Shown here piece by piece: positions 27,469-40,126 of a stretch of 64,000 bases of DNA (position 1 is the first letter of the stretch; each line of letters starts with the position of its first letter). The notes under the pieces were generated by a model that saw only the letters and a program-made list of their open reading frames with translations, ran no database searches and was not told the DNA's origin. The DNA is from an uncultured Pelagibacteraceae bacterium (GTDB taxonomy: Bacteria; Pseudomonadota; Alphaproteobacteria; Pelagibacterales; Pelagibacteraceae): the NCBI GenBank assembly GCA_902559395.1, contig CACEHR010000001.1, positions 1 through 64,000 of the forward strand, written 5' to 3'. The translations under genes were made by a program, and so were the position numbers.

Positions 27469-28117
27469 CTCTTATTGTCTGTAAAAATTTTGGATTTTTT
27501 GGATCAATTTCAATTTTTTTTCTAAGCCGAGTAATAATAACATCTATTGATCTCTCTTTATTTAAATTGATTAATTGACCAATATCTTCCCTAGAAAATG
27601 TTTTGCCTGGGTTATTAATCATTTTTTCTAAAATTGTTTTTTCGGTTGCATTAATCTTAAATTCTTTATCACTTTTAAATATTAAAAGTTTATTCAAATC
27701 AATTTTCACATTTGCAAATTCTATAACCCTTTTCTGATCCGTTTTGATAGTTTTACTTAATATGTTTTGTATTCTTAGAATTAATTCTTTTGGTTCAAAT
27801 GGTTTTGGTAAGTAATCATCAGCACCAATCTCTAACCCTTCAACCCTTTCACTTGCTTCACCTTTAGCAGTCAGAAGTATAACTGGTGTATCTAATTTTT
27901 TTTTATTTTCTTTTAAAAATTCAAGTCCACTTTTACCCGGCATCATGATATCCAAAACTATTAAATCAAACTTAATTATTTTAATTTTCTCTAATGCATT
28001 TTCTGCATTTTCAGCAGTAGTGACTAAAAAATTATTTTCATTTAAATACTTTTTTACAAGAGATCTAATTCCATCATCATCATCAACCACTAGTATATGT
28101 GCAATAAACTTATCCAT
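27440..28117 (-). CDS. OmpR-family response regulator
   Basis: The receiver domain has the acidic pocket VDDDD (12-15), phosphoacceptor Asp56 in [13 protein letters not shown], and switch residues in LLTAKGE and PKPFEP. The C-terminal winged-helix DNA-binding domain contains [33 protein letters not shown]. It overlaps both the kinase (29 bases) and the MarR gene (8 bases), indicating one transcript. The neighbouring MarR gene recalls PetR/PetP of Rhodobacter, a comparison from memory. Confidence 0.9.
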   Translation of the reverse strand: [225 protein letters not shown]

Positions 28118-28547
28118 TAATTATCTTATTTAGTACATTATCAAAATTTATAACTTCTTCAGAACTTGAATTTAATAAAGCATTATAAATTCTCTTTTTT
28201 TGTAAATTGAAAATTTCATTAAAAATTTTTTTACCTTTATCATTAAGAAAAACATGCTTTACTCTAGTATCTTGGTCATCTTTTTTGAACATGACGATTT
28301 CAAGTTTAATCAAATCTTTCAGAACACGATTTAAGCTTTGTTTTGTGACTTTTAATCTCTTAAGCAGCTCAGAAATTGAGATCCCCTCATACATTGATAG
28401 TAAATGAATTACTTTATGGTGTGCTAAACCAATTGAATATTTATTTAATATTTTTTTAGAGTCAGAAAAGGTTTCTCTGTAGCTTACGAATAGTTTTTCA
28501 ATTAGATCTTTAAGCTGGTCATCTTTTAAATATAAAAGTTCTTTCAT
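28110..28547 (-). CDS. MarR-family transcriptional regulator
   Basis: This is a 145-residue winged-helix protein if started at ATG 28547 (MKELLYLKDDQLKD). The recognition region is GISISELLKRLKVTKQSLNRVLKDLIKLEIV, followed by a wing (KKDDQDTRVKHVFLNDKGKK). A longer start at 28595 would extend into the ilvE promoter region. It overlaps the ompR-like gene by 8 bases and faces ilvE. Ligand and targets are unknown. Confidence 0.85.
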   Translation of the reverse strand: MKELLYLKDDQLKDLIEKLFVSYRETFSDSKKILNKYSIGLAHHKVIHLLSMYEGISISELLKRLKVTKQSLNRVLKDLIKLEIVMFKKDDQDTRVKHVFLNDKGKKIFNEIFNLQKKRIYNALLNSSSEEVINFDNVLNKIING

Positions 28548-28562
28548 AATAGGTAAGTTATA

Positions 28563-28591
28563 TTGACATATTAAAGATACAAAGATATTTT
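28563..28591 (+). promoter_or_regulatory. Candidate sigma70 promoter of ilvE
   Basis: A perfect TTGACA (28563-28568), a 17-base spacer and TATTTT (28586-28591) lie between marR and ilvE. Transcription from about 28598 would leave a leader of roughly 22 bases. The MarR protein is encoded right next to it and could bind here. Confidence 0.5.
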
Positions 28592-28620
28592 TCATTTATA
28601 AATTAAAAAAATTTTCACAC

Positions 28621-29502
28621 ATGATACCTTACGACAAGCGATCTGGAAAAATATGGTACAATAACGAATTAGTTGATTGGGCTGACGTTAAACTACATGT
28701 TTTAAGCCATGGTATGCACTACGCTAGTTGTGTATTTGAGGGTGAGAGAGTTTATGATGGTTCAATTTTCAAATTAGAAGAGCACACAGCTAGATTTTTT
28801 CATTCAGCTAGAAGAATGGGTTTTGAAATTCCATATACAGAAGAAGAAATCAACAATGCATCAAACAAAATTATAGCAACTCAAAAAGTAGAAAATGGTT
28901 ATGTAAGACCTGTTGCTTGGAGGGGTAGTGAGATGATGGCTATTTCTGCACAACAAACAAAAATACATGTTGCGATTGCAACATGGGAATGGGGATCATA
29001 TTTCGATCCCAAACTTAAAGTAGAAGGAATTAGATTAAATATTTCAAATTGGAGAAGGCCAGCGCCTAATACAATCCCATGGGATACCAAGGCATCGGGT
29101 CTTTATATGATTTGTACTCTCTCAAAGCATGAGGCGGAAAAGCAAGGTTACACAGATTCTTTAATGCTTGATCATGAAGGGAATATTGCTGAAGCAACTG
29201 GAGCTAATATTTTTTTCAAAGATAAAAATGGAGAAATTCACACTCCAATACCAGATTCTTTTTTAGATGGTATTACAAGAAGAACTGTAATTGGAATTGC
29301 AAAATCAAAAAATATAAAAGTACATGAAAGAAAAATTAGTCCAACTGAATTACCTAATTTTGTTGGATGTTTTTTAACAGGAACAGCAGCAGAGGTAACA
29401 CCAGTATCTTGTATTGCTGAAAATCAATTTAAAGTTTGTGATACTATTATTGATTTAAATGAAAGCTATCAGACATTAGTTAGAAAGAAAAAAGCAGCTT
29501 AA
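28621..29502 (+). CDS. ilvE: Branched-chain amino acid aminotransferase
   Basis: This fold type IV PLP enzyme transaminates leucine, isoleucine and valine. PLP lysine is K157 in PWDTKASGLYM; other motifs are GMHYASCVFEGERVYDG, YVRPVAWRG and EATGANIFF with TGTAAEVTPV near the end. Length 293 is normal. A D-amino-acid aminotransferase of the same fold is unlikely given VRP and the branched-chain signature. It is convergent with pgsA, overlapping 4 bases at the stops. Confidence 0.93.
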   Translation: MIPYDKRSGKIWYNNELVDWADVKLHVLSHGMHYASCVFEGERVYDGSIFKLEEHTARFFHSARRMGFEIPYTEEEINNASNKIIATQKVENGYVRPVAWRGSEMMAISAQQTKIHVAIATWEWGSYFDPKLKVEGIRLNISNWRRPAPNTIPWDTKASGLYMICTLSKHEAEKQGYTDSLMLDHEGNIAEATGANIFFKDKNGEIHTPIPDSFLDGITRRTVIGIAKSKNIKVHERKISPTELPNFVGCFLTGTAAEVTPVSCIAENQFKVCDTIIDLNESYQTLVRKKKAA

Positions 29503-30083
29503 TCTTTGCTATCTTCTGACATAGCATGATCAATACCCTTGCGCATATAATCATAACCAGTGAAAAGCGTTAAAGCAGCTGACAACCACAAAAGGATAAT
29601 TCCTATTGTTTGTGCATTGTAATCTTGAAAATTAATTATTTTATTTCCTGTATCTCCAGACAATAAAAGAGCTATAGATACCATCTGTAAAACAGTTTTA
29701 AGTTTTGCAAGACTAGATACTGGAAGTTTGATTTTACCTTTTGCTAAAAATTCTCTCAAACCTGAAATTAAAATTTCTCTTGTAAGAATTATAATTGCTG
29801 CAACTACCTCATAATTTCTGATCGTTCCATCCATAACCAGTAGAATTAATGCTGTAGCAACAATGATTTTATCAGCTATAGGATCTAACAATTCACCTAG
29901 TTTTGACTCTACTCCGAACATTCTAGCCAACATACCATCTAGAAAGTCTGTAAATGATGCAACAATAAACAATATTAAAGCAGTAAGATCACCATAAAAT
30001 CCTGGAAGATAAAAAGCTAAAACAAAAAAGGGAACAATTATTATTCGACCAATGGTTAATATATTTGGAATTTTTTTTAACAT
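29499..30083 (-). CDS. pgsA: CDP-diacylglycerol-glycerol-3-phosphate 3-phosphatidyltransferase
   Basis: PgsA makes phosphatidylglycerol phosphate at the inner membrane. The CDP-alcohol phosphatidyltransferase motif is DFLDGMLARMFGVESKLGELLDPIADK (D-G-x2-A-R-x8-G-x3-D-x3-D). N-terminal PNILTIGRIIIVPFF and several membrane helices fit. Length 194 is normal. It follows uvrC by 2 bases. Its product supplies the lipid donor for Lgt, also in this window. Confidence 0.94.
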   Translation of the reverse strand: MLKKIPNILTIGRIIIVPFFVLAFYLPGFYGDLTALILFIVASFTDFLDGMLARMFGVESKLGELLDPIADKIIVATALILLVMDGTIRNYEVVAAIIILTREILISGLREFLAKGKIKLPVSSLAKLKTVLQMVSIALLLSGDTGNKIINFQDYNAQTIGIILLWLSAALTLFTGYDYMRKGIDHAMSEDSKD

Positions 30084-30085
30084 AA

Positions 30086-31921
30086 TTATTCGTGAAAAAA
30101 GTTATATATCTTTTTTGCTACTTTTTCTTCAACACCTTCTACAGATTTTATTTCATCTAAGCTAGCAGACTCAACCGATCTTGCTGATCCAAAATGGTTC
30201 AATAAAGCTCTTTTTCTTATAGCCCCAATCCCCTCTATTTGATCTAACAGAGATTTGCTGATACCTTTTTTTCTCTTTGCCCTGTGAGCGCTTATGGCAA
30301 ATCTGTGTGATTCATCTCTTATTCTTTGAAGAAAAAATAGAGTAGGGTCATTTCTAGAGAATTTATATTCTTTGCCATTGTGAAAAAAAGTTTCATTTCC
30401 ACTATTTCTAAATTTACCTTTTGCTATCGCAATAATTGGAATGTCGTGAAGTCCTAATTCATTGAGGCTCTCTCTAGCTACTGAATATTGACCTTTTCCC
30501 CCATCTACTAGAACCAAATCAGGAAAAGCAAGGTAGTTGTCTTTTTCTTGAACTGCTCTTTTGAACCTTCTATTTAATACCTCTCTCATCATTCCATAGT
30601 CATCTTGCTCATTTTTTTTATGATTGATATTAAATTTTCTATATCTTTTTTTAATAAATCCTTCATCTCCATATGCTATTAAAGCACCAACACTATTTGT
30701 GCCTTGAATATGACTATTATCATAAACCTCGATTAAATTTATATTGGTTTCTAAATTAAATTTTTTAGCTACTGCATCGAACAATTCTTTATTATTCTGA
30801 CTTTCATAAAGTTTTCTATTTAGACTATCCTTTGCATTTTTAATTGCTTGATTAATTACTTTTAGTTTTGATCCTTTTTTCGCAACTGTAATATTTATCT
30901 GTTTACCTTCTTTTTGGGTTAGTGTTTTTTCAATTAATGCCTTTTCCTTTATTTCTTCTGAAAGTATAACCGATGAAGGAACACTTTTATTTTCATAAAA
31001 TTGAGAAACAAATGAATTAAGGATTTCACTAAACTTTTCATCTGGATCGTGTTTTGGGAAAAAAGCTTGATTACCCCAATTTTGTTTTGATCTATAAAAA
31101 AATACCTGAATACAAGTTTTTCCAGATTCTTTGTATCCAGCAATAACATCTGCTTCAACTAAGTTTGCTTCATTAATTCTCTGTGAAGATTGAATTATAT
31201 TTAATGCTTTAATTCTATCTCTTAAAATTACAGCTTTTTCAAAATCAAGATCCTCACTTGCTTTTTCCATTTGGTTAGAAAGATTTTTTTGAATTTTCCT
31301 AGATTTGCCTGAAACGAATTCAATAGCATCTTCTACAGTTTGATTGTATTCCTCTTTTTTTACATATCCTACACAAGGTCCAGAGCATCTTTTTATTTGA
31401 TATAAAATACAAGGTCTTTCTCTGTTTTTGAAAACGGTGTCATCACAAACTCTCAAATGAAAAATTTTTTGGATCATTTTAATTGTCCAATTAGCTGAAC
31501 CAGCAGAAGCAAAAGGCCCAAAGTAAAAACCTTCTTTTGTCTTTTTTCCTCTATGTCTTTTTATTTGAGGCCATTTATCTTTATTACCAATAAATATAAA
31601 TGGAAATGACTTATCATCACGTAATAGAATATTAAATTTTGGTTTATGTTTTTTAATTAAATTTGCTTCTAGTAGTAAAGCTTCACTCTCATTGGACGTT
31701 GTTGTTATCTCTAATTTTCTTGTTTGAGACAACATTCGTTCAGTTCTAATTATGTGATTTTTTTCTGCGACATAACTCTTTAATCTATTTGGTAAATTTT
31801 TGGCTTTACCCACATATAGAATTTCATTCTTTTCATTAAGCATCCTATATACGCCTGGAAGTTTTGGTACTAGAGGAAGCTCTTTTTTAATTACTTCTTT
31901 TCCTTTTTCAGAGCTTATCAT
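30086..31921 (-). CDS. uvrC: Excinuclease ABC subunit C
   Basis: UvrC makes both incisions in nucleotide excision repair. The N-terminal GIY-YIG domain starts [26 protein letters not shown]. Then come a CxPC-like cluster ([17 protein letters not shown]), the UvrB-contact domain ([17 protein letters not shown]), the EndoV-like nuclease domain ([24 protein letters not shown]) and a C-terminal HhH pair ([20 protein letters not shown]). I choose ATG 31921; ATG 31951 lies deeper inside folB. uvrB is two genes upstream. Confidence 0.95.
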   Translation of the reverse strand: MISSEKGKEVIKKELPLVPKLPGVYRMLNEKNEILYVGKAKNLPNRLKSYVAEKNHIIRTERMLSQTRKLEITTTSNESEALLLEANLIKKHKPKFNILLRDDKSFPFIFIGNKDKWPQIKRHRGKKTKEGFYFGPFASAGSANWTIKMIQKIFHLRVCDDTVFKNRERPCILYQIKRCSGPCVGYVKKEEYNQTVEDAIEFVSGKSRKIQKNLSNQMEKASEDLDFEKAVILRDRIKALNIIQSSQRINEANLVEADVIAGYKESGKTCIQVFFYRSKQNWGNQAFFPKHDPDEKFSEILNSFVSQFYENKSVPSSVILSEEIKEKALIEKTLTQKEGKQINITVAKKGSKLKVINQAIKNAKDSLNRKLYESQNNKELFDAVAKKFNLETNINLIEVYDNSHIQGTNSVGALIAYGDEGFIKKRYRKFNINHKKNEQDDYGMMREVLNRRFKRAVQEKDNYLAFPDLVLVDGGKGQYSVARESLNELGLHDIPIIAIAKGKFRNSGNETFFHNGKEYKFSRNDPTLFFLQRIRDESHRFAISAHRAKRKKGISKSLLDQIEGIGAIRKRALLNHFGSARSVESASLDEIKSVEGVEEKVAKKIYNFFHE

Positions 31922-32333
31922 GGCTTCTCTTTTTGGTAATTTGAATACCAACAGATGAACACTGTTTTAAGATTTCTAATTTTTCAATTTTTAACATAAT
32001 TTTAGCAATTCTTTTGTCTTTAAATAACTCGTCAAAAACAGCTTCTGCTAAAGTTTCTAGGAAATTATAATGTTTCTTTTTTACAAGTTTCGTAATTAAT
32101 TTTACTATAGTTCCATAATTAACAATAGATTTTATGTCTTTATCGCTTGAAGGTTTTTTATCTTCATAGTCTATTTCAAGACTAAATTTAACTTTCTGAG
32201 ATTTTTCTTTTTCAAAATCGTAATAACCAAGTTTTAAATCTAAGATTAATTCATTAATTAGGATTTTTTTCTCATAATTAAATAGGCTTTTATTTTTGTC
32301 TATTTTGACAATTTTTAAATTATTTTTTCTCAT
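31908..32333 (-). CDS. folB: Dihydroneopterin aldolase
   Basis: FolB cleaves dihydroneopterin in folate synthesis. The core runs [64 protein letters not shown] and the C-terminal strand SVGIQITKK. About 22 N-terminal residues are extra compared with the usual start at the ILINEL strand. It overlaps the upstream reductase by 4 bases and uvrC by 14. The neighbouring short-chain reductase may act on the same pterin pathway. Confidence 0.82.
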   Translation of the reverse strand: MRKNNLKIVKIDKNKSLFNYEKKILINELILDLKLGYYDFEKEKSQKVKFSLEIDYEDKKPSSDKDIKSIVNYGTIVKLITKLVKKKHYNFLETLAEAVFDELFKDKRIAKIMLKIEKLEILKQCSSVGIQITKKRSHDKL

Positions 32334-33063
32334 TCTTTACCCATCACATCTGGTGTTTGCCAGTTTAGATTTTGTCCGCTATCAATAGCTAAAACTTGAC
32401 CGGTAATAGATATATTTTTAATAAAAAAGTCAACAGCATTACATATTTGTTCGACACCAACTTGTCTTTTTAAAGGGGTTGCTAAATATTGCTTTTTGAA
32501 ATGTTTTTCAGATTGTCTTTGATTTTTTATAGTGGGGCCAGGTGCAATTGCGTTTACTCTTACATTTGGAGCCAAGCTCATAGCGCTAGTTTTTGTGAGA
32601 GTATAAAGACCTGTTTTGCTTACAGTGTAAGAAAAAAAATATGGAGTTAATTTAAAAACTCTTTGATCTATAATATTAATAATATTGTTATTTCCTTTCC
32701 TTACATTTTTTGCAAATTCTTTTGATAATAATGCTGGTGTTCTTAAATTAGTTCTAAGATGTTGCCCCCAGCTATCTGTTGTAAAATTTTCTAATTTATC
32801 ATTTTCAAATAAAGAAGCATTGTTAATTAAACAATCAAAATATTTAAGTTTAGATTTTGCAAATTTTATAATTTTATTTACATCATTTTCTTTACTTAAA
32901 TCACCTTTGACTAAGTAAACTTTTGTACCTTCATTAGATAACTCTTTTTTTAATTTTTCTGCTTTTAATTTTGATTTGTTATAATGGATTAAGATTTCTA
33001 TATTAGGACCAGATAATTTTCTTGCAATTCCAGCACCCATTCGAGTTGCTCCACCAGTAATAA

Positions 33064-33082
<19 letters not shown>
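32330..33082 (-). CDS. Short-chain dehydrogenase/reductase, FolM/pteridine reductase-like
   Basis: This 250-residue Rossmann protein has [16 protein letters not shown] as cofactor loop, NNASLF, and the catalytic YTVSK. Gly-Gly-Ala-x-Arg-x-Gly in the first loop and HYNKSK after strand 2 resemble FolM and PTR1, which reduce dihydropterins or dihydrofolate with NADPH. The fused position with folB supports a pterin role, but this is inference. Its start overlaps the uvrB end by 19 bases. Confidence 0.72.
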
Positions 33083-36473
<3,391 letters not shown>

Positions 36474-36474
<1 letters not shown>

Positions 36475-37130
36475 TGAAAACAGCCTTAGTCTTTGGTTCA
36501 ACAGGTTTAGTTGGTGGTCATCTTCTTGATCAATTAATAAAAAATGAGAACTATAATAAAATTAAACTTTTTGTACGTTCAGAAATCATCATTAATGACC
36601 TTAAAGTTGAAATTGTTAAAACTGATTTTAATAATATGGAAAAGCATAAAGAAGAGATGACAGGTGACCACTGTTATTTTTGCATTGGTACTACAAAGCA
36701 AAATTCACCTGATAAAGATGAATATAGAAGAGTTGAACTTGATTTACCAAAACAAATCGCACAAATAACAAAATCTAACTCAGTAAATTCATTCGTTTTT
36801 GTCTCTTCAGGCTATGCAGATCCTAATAGTTCAGGAGATTATTTAAAATTTAAAGGATTAGTAGAGGAAGAGTTAAAAAGATTGAGTTTTAATAAACTTG
36901 GAATAATGAGACCTTCTTTTTTAATTGGAGATAGAAAAGAAAAAAGATTAGCAGAGAAATTAGGTATTTTTGTATTTAAATTATTATCACCTTTATTTTT
37001 AGGACCATTAAAAAAAATGAAACCAATTCATTCTAAAAAAGTTGCAAAAGCAATGATTAAAATTTCTAATGGTGACTTTAGACAACAAGTATTCGAGTCT
37101 AATGAAATAGTTGAAATTAGTAATAATTAA
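36474..37130 (+). CDS. NAD(P)-binding atypical SDR protein (HTATIP2/YwnB-like)
   Basis: This 218-residue protein has a Rossmann loop FGSTGLVGGHLLDQLI at its start, then FCIGTTKQNSPDKDEYRRVELDLP and VFVSSGYADPNSSGDYLKFKGLVEEEL. These resemble HTATIP2-like oxidoreductases. No substrate can be assigned. It is translationally coupled to aspC. The next gene is convergent, separated by 3 bases. Confidence 0.7.
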
Positions 37131-37133
37131 TTT

Positions 37134-37547
37134 TTAAAATTTAAAATATTCTTTTATGTCTTTTTGAAATAATAAGTAAATACAAGAAATCTGAAATAAA
37201 GTATTCAAACTTAAAATAAATCTTACAACCAATTCATTAAATCCTATTTCTGGTATAGGTCCATAAGGAGCAGCAAAACTTACATTTATTGCCCCAATTA
37301 AATCTAACAAACCAATAACATTCCAAGACAACAAAAGACCCCATAGTATAGTGCTTGGTTTTTTTATAATGTGGTAAACTAAAAATAAAGCAGTTATCCC
37401 AATAAAAAAGTCACCCACAAAAGGAATTATCCATTCGGATGGTGCCGAACGTTCATTTCCGGTAAAAATCCAAAACAAAAACAAACCTGACCCAATTGCT
37501 CTGAATGACATCCATCCAGTTACAAAAATAATCCAATTTAATTTCAT
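37134..37547 (-). CDS. Small integral membrane protein of unknown function
   Basis: This is a 137-residue protein with about four hydrophobic helices (around 5-27, 40-60, 66-86, 108-127). There are no motifs I recognise. The start MKLNWIIFVTGWMSF and a short cytoplasmic C-terminus (FQKDIKEYFKF) are visible. It lies 3 bases after trxB on the same strand, so it may be co-transcribed, but no shared function is evident. Confidence 0.65.
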   Translation of the reverse strand: MKLNWIIFVTGWMSFRAIGSGLFLFWIFTGNERSAPSEWIIPFVGDFFIGITALFLVYHIIKKPSTILWGLLLSWNVIGLLDLIGAINVSFAAPYGPIPEIGFNELVVRFILSLNTLFQISCIYLLFQKDIKEYFKF

Positions 37548-37550
37548 TTT

Positions 37551-38495
37551 TTAGTGAGATAAAAATTTTTCTGCTTCAAGTGCAGCCATACATCCCATAC
37601 CGGCAGCGGTTACAGCTTGTCTAAATGTTTTGTCTTTTACATCTCCAGCTGCATAAACACCAGGAACATTAGTTTCTGTTGAGTCGGGTTTGGTAATTAA
37701 ATATCCCTCATTATCCATTTTTAATTGATCTTTAAAAAGTTGAGTAGCTGGATCATGACCGATAGCAATGAATACACCATCAAGTTTCAATTCTTGTATT
37801 TTATTTGTTTTAACATTTTTAATCTTTATTCCTTTGACATTTTTAGGATCTTTATCACCTAATACATCTTCAACTACAGAGTCCCAAATTATTTCTATTT
37901 TTTTATTTTCCATTAATTTTTTTTGAAGCATTTTTTCAGCTCTTAAACTATCTCTTCTGTGGATTAATTTCACTTTAGATGCAAACTTTGTAAGGAACAT
38001 TGCTTCTTCAACCGCTGCATTACCTCCTCCAACTACAGCAACTTCTTTATTTTTAAAAAAGAAACCGTCACAAGTTGCACAAGCAGAAACTCCAAATCCT
38101 CTAAATTCCTGTTCTGATTTTATATTTAACCATCTTGCCTGAGCTCCAGTAGAAATAATAATGCTATCAGCAGTATATTTCTGACCACTATCACCAATTG
38201 CTTCAAATGGTGAACTTTTTAAATTTACAGATCCAATATGGTCTTCAATCATTTCAGTTCCAACTGCTTTTGCTTGTTCTTTCATTTGATCCATTAACCA
38301 TGGTCCCTGAATAACTTCAGAAAATCCTGGATAATTTTCAACATCAGTTGTCGTTGTTAATTGTCCTCCTGGCTCAGATCCATAAACTAAAATAGGATTT
38401 AACATTGCACGAGCAGCATAAACTGCTGCAGTGTATCCAGCTGGACCTGATCCAATTATTAACACTTTTGTGTGTTTAGTTGGATTTTGACTCAT
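37551..38495 (-). CDS. trxB: Thioredoxin reductase
   Basis: This FAD enzyme reduces thioredoxin with NADPH. FAD site GSGPAGYTAAVYAARA (15-30), redox pair CATC at C139 and C142 (SACATCDG), NADPH site VVGGGNAAVEEA and the C-terminal GVYAAGDV are seen. Length 314 is standard for the low-molecular-weight form. The divergent ELM1-like gene begins 21 bases away, so both promoters must lie largely in coding DNA. Confidence 0.95.
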   Translation of the reverse strand: MSQNPTKHTKVLIIGSGPAGYTAAVYAARAMLNPILVYGSEPGGQLTTTTDVENYPGFSEVIQGPWLMDQMKEQAKAVGTEMIEDHIGSVNLKSSPFEAIGDSGQKYTADSIIISTGAQARWLNIKSEQEFRGFGVSACATCDGFFFKNKEVAVVGGGNAAVEEAMFLTKFASKVKLIHRRDSLRAEKMLQKKLMENKKIEIIWDSVVEDVLGDKDPKNVKGIKIKNVKTNKIQELKLDGVFIAIGHDPATQLFKDQLKMDNEGYLITKPDSTETNVPGVYAAGDVKDKTFRQAVTAAGMGCMAALEAEKFLSH

Positions 38496-38516
38496 ATGAA
38501 AGCTATATAGTGATTA

Positions 38517-39473
38517 ATGACTAAATTAAAAGGTATTTTATTAACCCAAGGTATGCATGGCATGATAAGCCAAGTAGAAGGTTTAGCTAAAGCTTTAGAT
38601 TTGGATTTTACACACCATAAGGTTGAACTAAATAATTTTTGGAAAATTGTTCCTCCAAAATTAACTCCAATATCACAAAATGTTTATCAAAAAATAAACG
38701 AGTATGATTTTGATGTAATTATTTCATGTGGAAGAAAAAGTGTGATTCCATCAATCCACTTAAAAAGTATCTCAAAAAAAAAAGTTTCAAATATTCATAT
38801 TCAAGATCCAAAGGTAGATTTTAATCATTTTGATTTGATTGTTGCTCCAGAACATGATGGGATAAGCGGTACAAATATAATTAAAACAAAGGGTGCAATT
38901 CATTATTTAACAGAAAATGAAATTGAAGAAAATAGAAGTTATTTAAATTCATATATCAAACAGGATAATAGAAAAGTTTGGTGTTTGATAATGGGGGGTC
39001 CTACAAAATATTATGACTACTCAACAAAAAATATGAAGCACATCTTTTCAATTTTCTACAAATTATTGAAAAAACATGATTTTCAACTTGTGGTCATACC
39101 TTCAATGAGAACACCTTTAAATACTATACATTATGCAAAAGAGTTTTTTGGAGAAAATCACACTGTAATTATGAATGTTGATAAAAAAGCTTATCTTTCA
39201 GCTTTAGCTATTTCGGAAAATATAGTTGTTACATGTGACTCTAGCTCAATGATATCTGAAGCTGCTTTGACTGGAAAACCAATTTATGTTGCTAATATTT
39301 TACCAAAAAGAAAAGACGTCAGATTTCAGAATTTTAGAAATTTATTTAGAGAATTAAATATTACTAGAAACTTAGGTGAGGAAATTGAAAATTGGAACTA
39401 TCAAAAATTAGATGAAACGAATAGAGTAGCAAAAATTATTAAAGAAAAAATACAATCAAAATGTCATTTTTAA
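38517..39473 (+). CDS. ELM1/DUF1022-family protein, putative glycosyltransferase fold
   Basis: The start LLTQGMHGMISQVEGLAKALDLDFTHHKVELNNFW and the C-terminal VTCDSSSMISEAALTGKPIYVANI match the ELM1 family (mitochondrial fission ELM1 in plants, DUF1022 in bacteria). The fold resembles GT-B glycosyltransferases, and IMGGPTKYYDYS may be the nucleotide-sugar region. The bacterial role is not established. It overlaps the following oxygenase by 13 bases. Confidence 0.75.
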   Translation: MTKLKGILLTQGMHGMISQVEGLAKALDLDFTHHKVELNNFWKIVPPKLTPISQNVYQKINEYDFDVIISCGRKSVIPSIHLKSISKKKVSNIHIQDPKVDFNHFDLIVAPEHDGISGTNIIKTKGAIHYLTENEIEENRSYLNSYIKQDNRKVWCLIMGGPTKYYDYSTKNMKHIFSIFYKLLKKHDFQLVVIPSMRTPLNTIHYAKEFFGENHTVIMNVDKKAYLSALAISENIVVTCDSSSMISEAALTGKPIYVANILPKRKDVRFQNFRNLFRELNITRNLGEEIENWNYQKLDETNRVAKIIKEKIQSKCHF

Positions 39474-40126
39474 ATTCAATTAAAAATAATTCAAAAGAAC
39501 ATAATTTCCCTTTTAATCACTGGGAGTATAGTGATGCTTTGTCAGAAGAGGCAATTGATGAAATAGTTAAAGCCGACATTCCTGATGTCAGTAAACATAA
39601 TCTTAATTATGATGGAACAAGAGCAATAGATGGTGGAGCTGCAGAATTTAGAAAAGGTATAGCTTCAGGCGGACAAGCCATAAAGTTTAGATGTTTCATT
39701 AATAAAGAAAACGCATCTAAATTTCCCAACTTAGTAAAATTTATAAATGAACTTCAGTCTGAAGAAACATATGAAACAATTTCTAAAATGATAAATAAAG
39801 ATTTATCAAATTCATATGTTAGGGTTGAGGTTATATGTGACCGAGAGGGTTTTTGGTTAAAACCTCACTGCGATATAAAAGAAAAACTTATGTCAGGTTT
39901 AATATTTGTTAATAAAACAAATGAATCTGAAGATTTAGGAACTGATTTTTACAATGAAAAATTAGAAAAAGTTAAGACACTTCCTTACAAACATAATTAT
40001 GGCTATCTTTTTACAAGTGGACCAAACACTTGGCATGGTATGGAGAAGAAAAAGATCGTTAAAGAAAGACGATGTATTCAAGTAAATTATGTTACCTTTG
40101 AAACTGATTGGAAAGTAAATTCTTAA
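39461..40126 (+). CDS. 2-oxoglutarate/Fe(II)-dependent oxygenase-like protein
   Basis: The double-stranded beta-helix iron triad is visible: H136-x-D138 in [10 protein letters not shown] and H192 in [11 protein letters not shown]203 or R204 in [10 protein letters not shown] is the expected 2OG-binding arginine about ten residues on. Length is 221. The family is broad and the substrate cannot be read. Coupling to the ELM1-like gene (13-base overlap) hints at a shared pathway, possibly sugar or lipid modification. It is convergent with carB (4 bases). Confidence 0.7.
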   Translation: MSFLNSIKNNSKEHNFPFNHWEYSDALSEEAIDEIVKADIPDVSKHNLNYDGTRAIDGGAAEFRKGIASGGQAIKFRCFINKENASKFPNLVKFINELQSEETYETISKMINKDLSNSYVRVEVICDREGFWLKPHCDIKEKLMSGLIFVNKTNESEDLGTDFYNEKLEKVKTLPYKHNYGYLFTSGPNTWHGMEKKKIVKERRCIQVNYVTFETDWKVNS

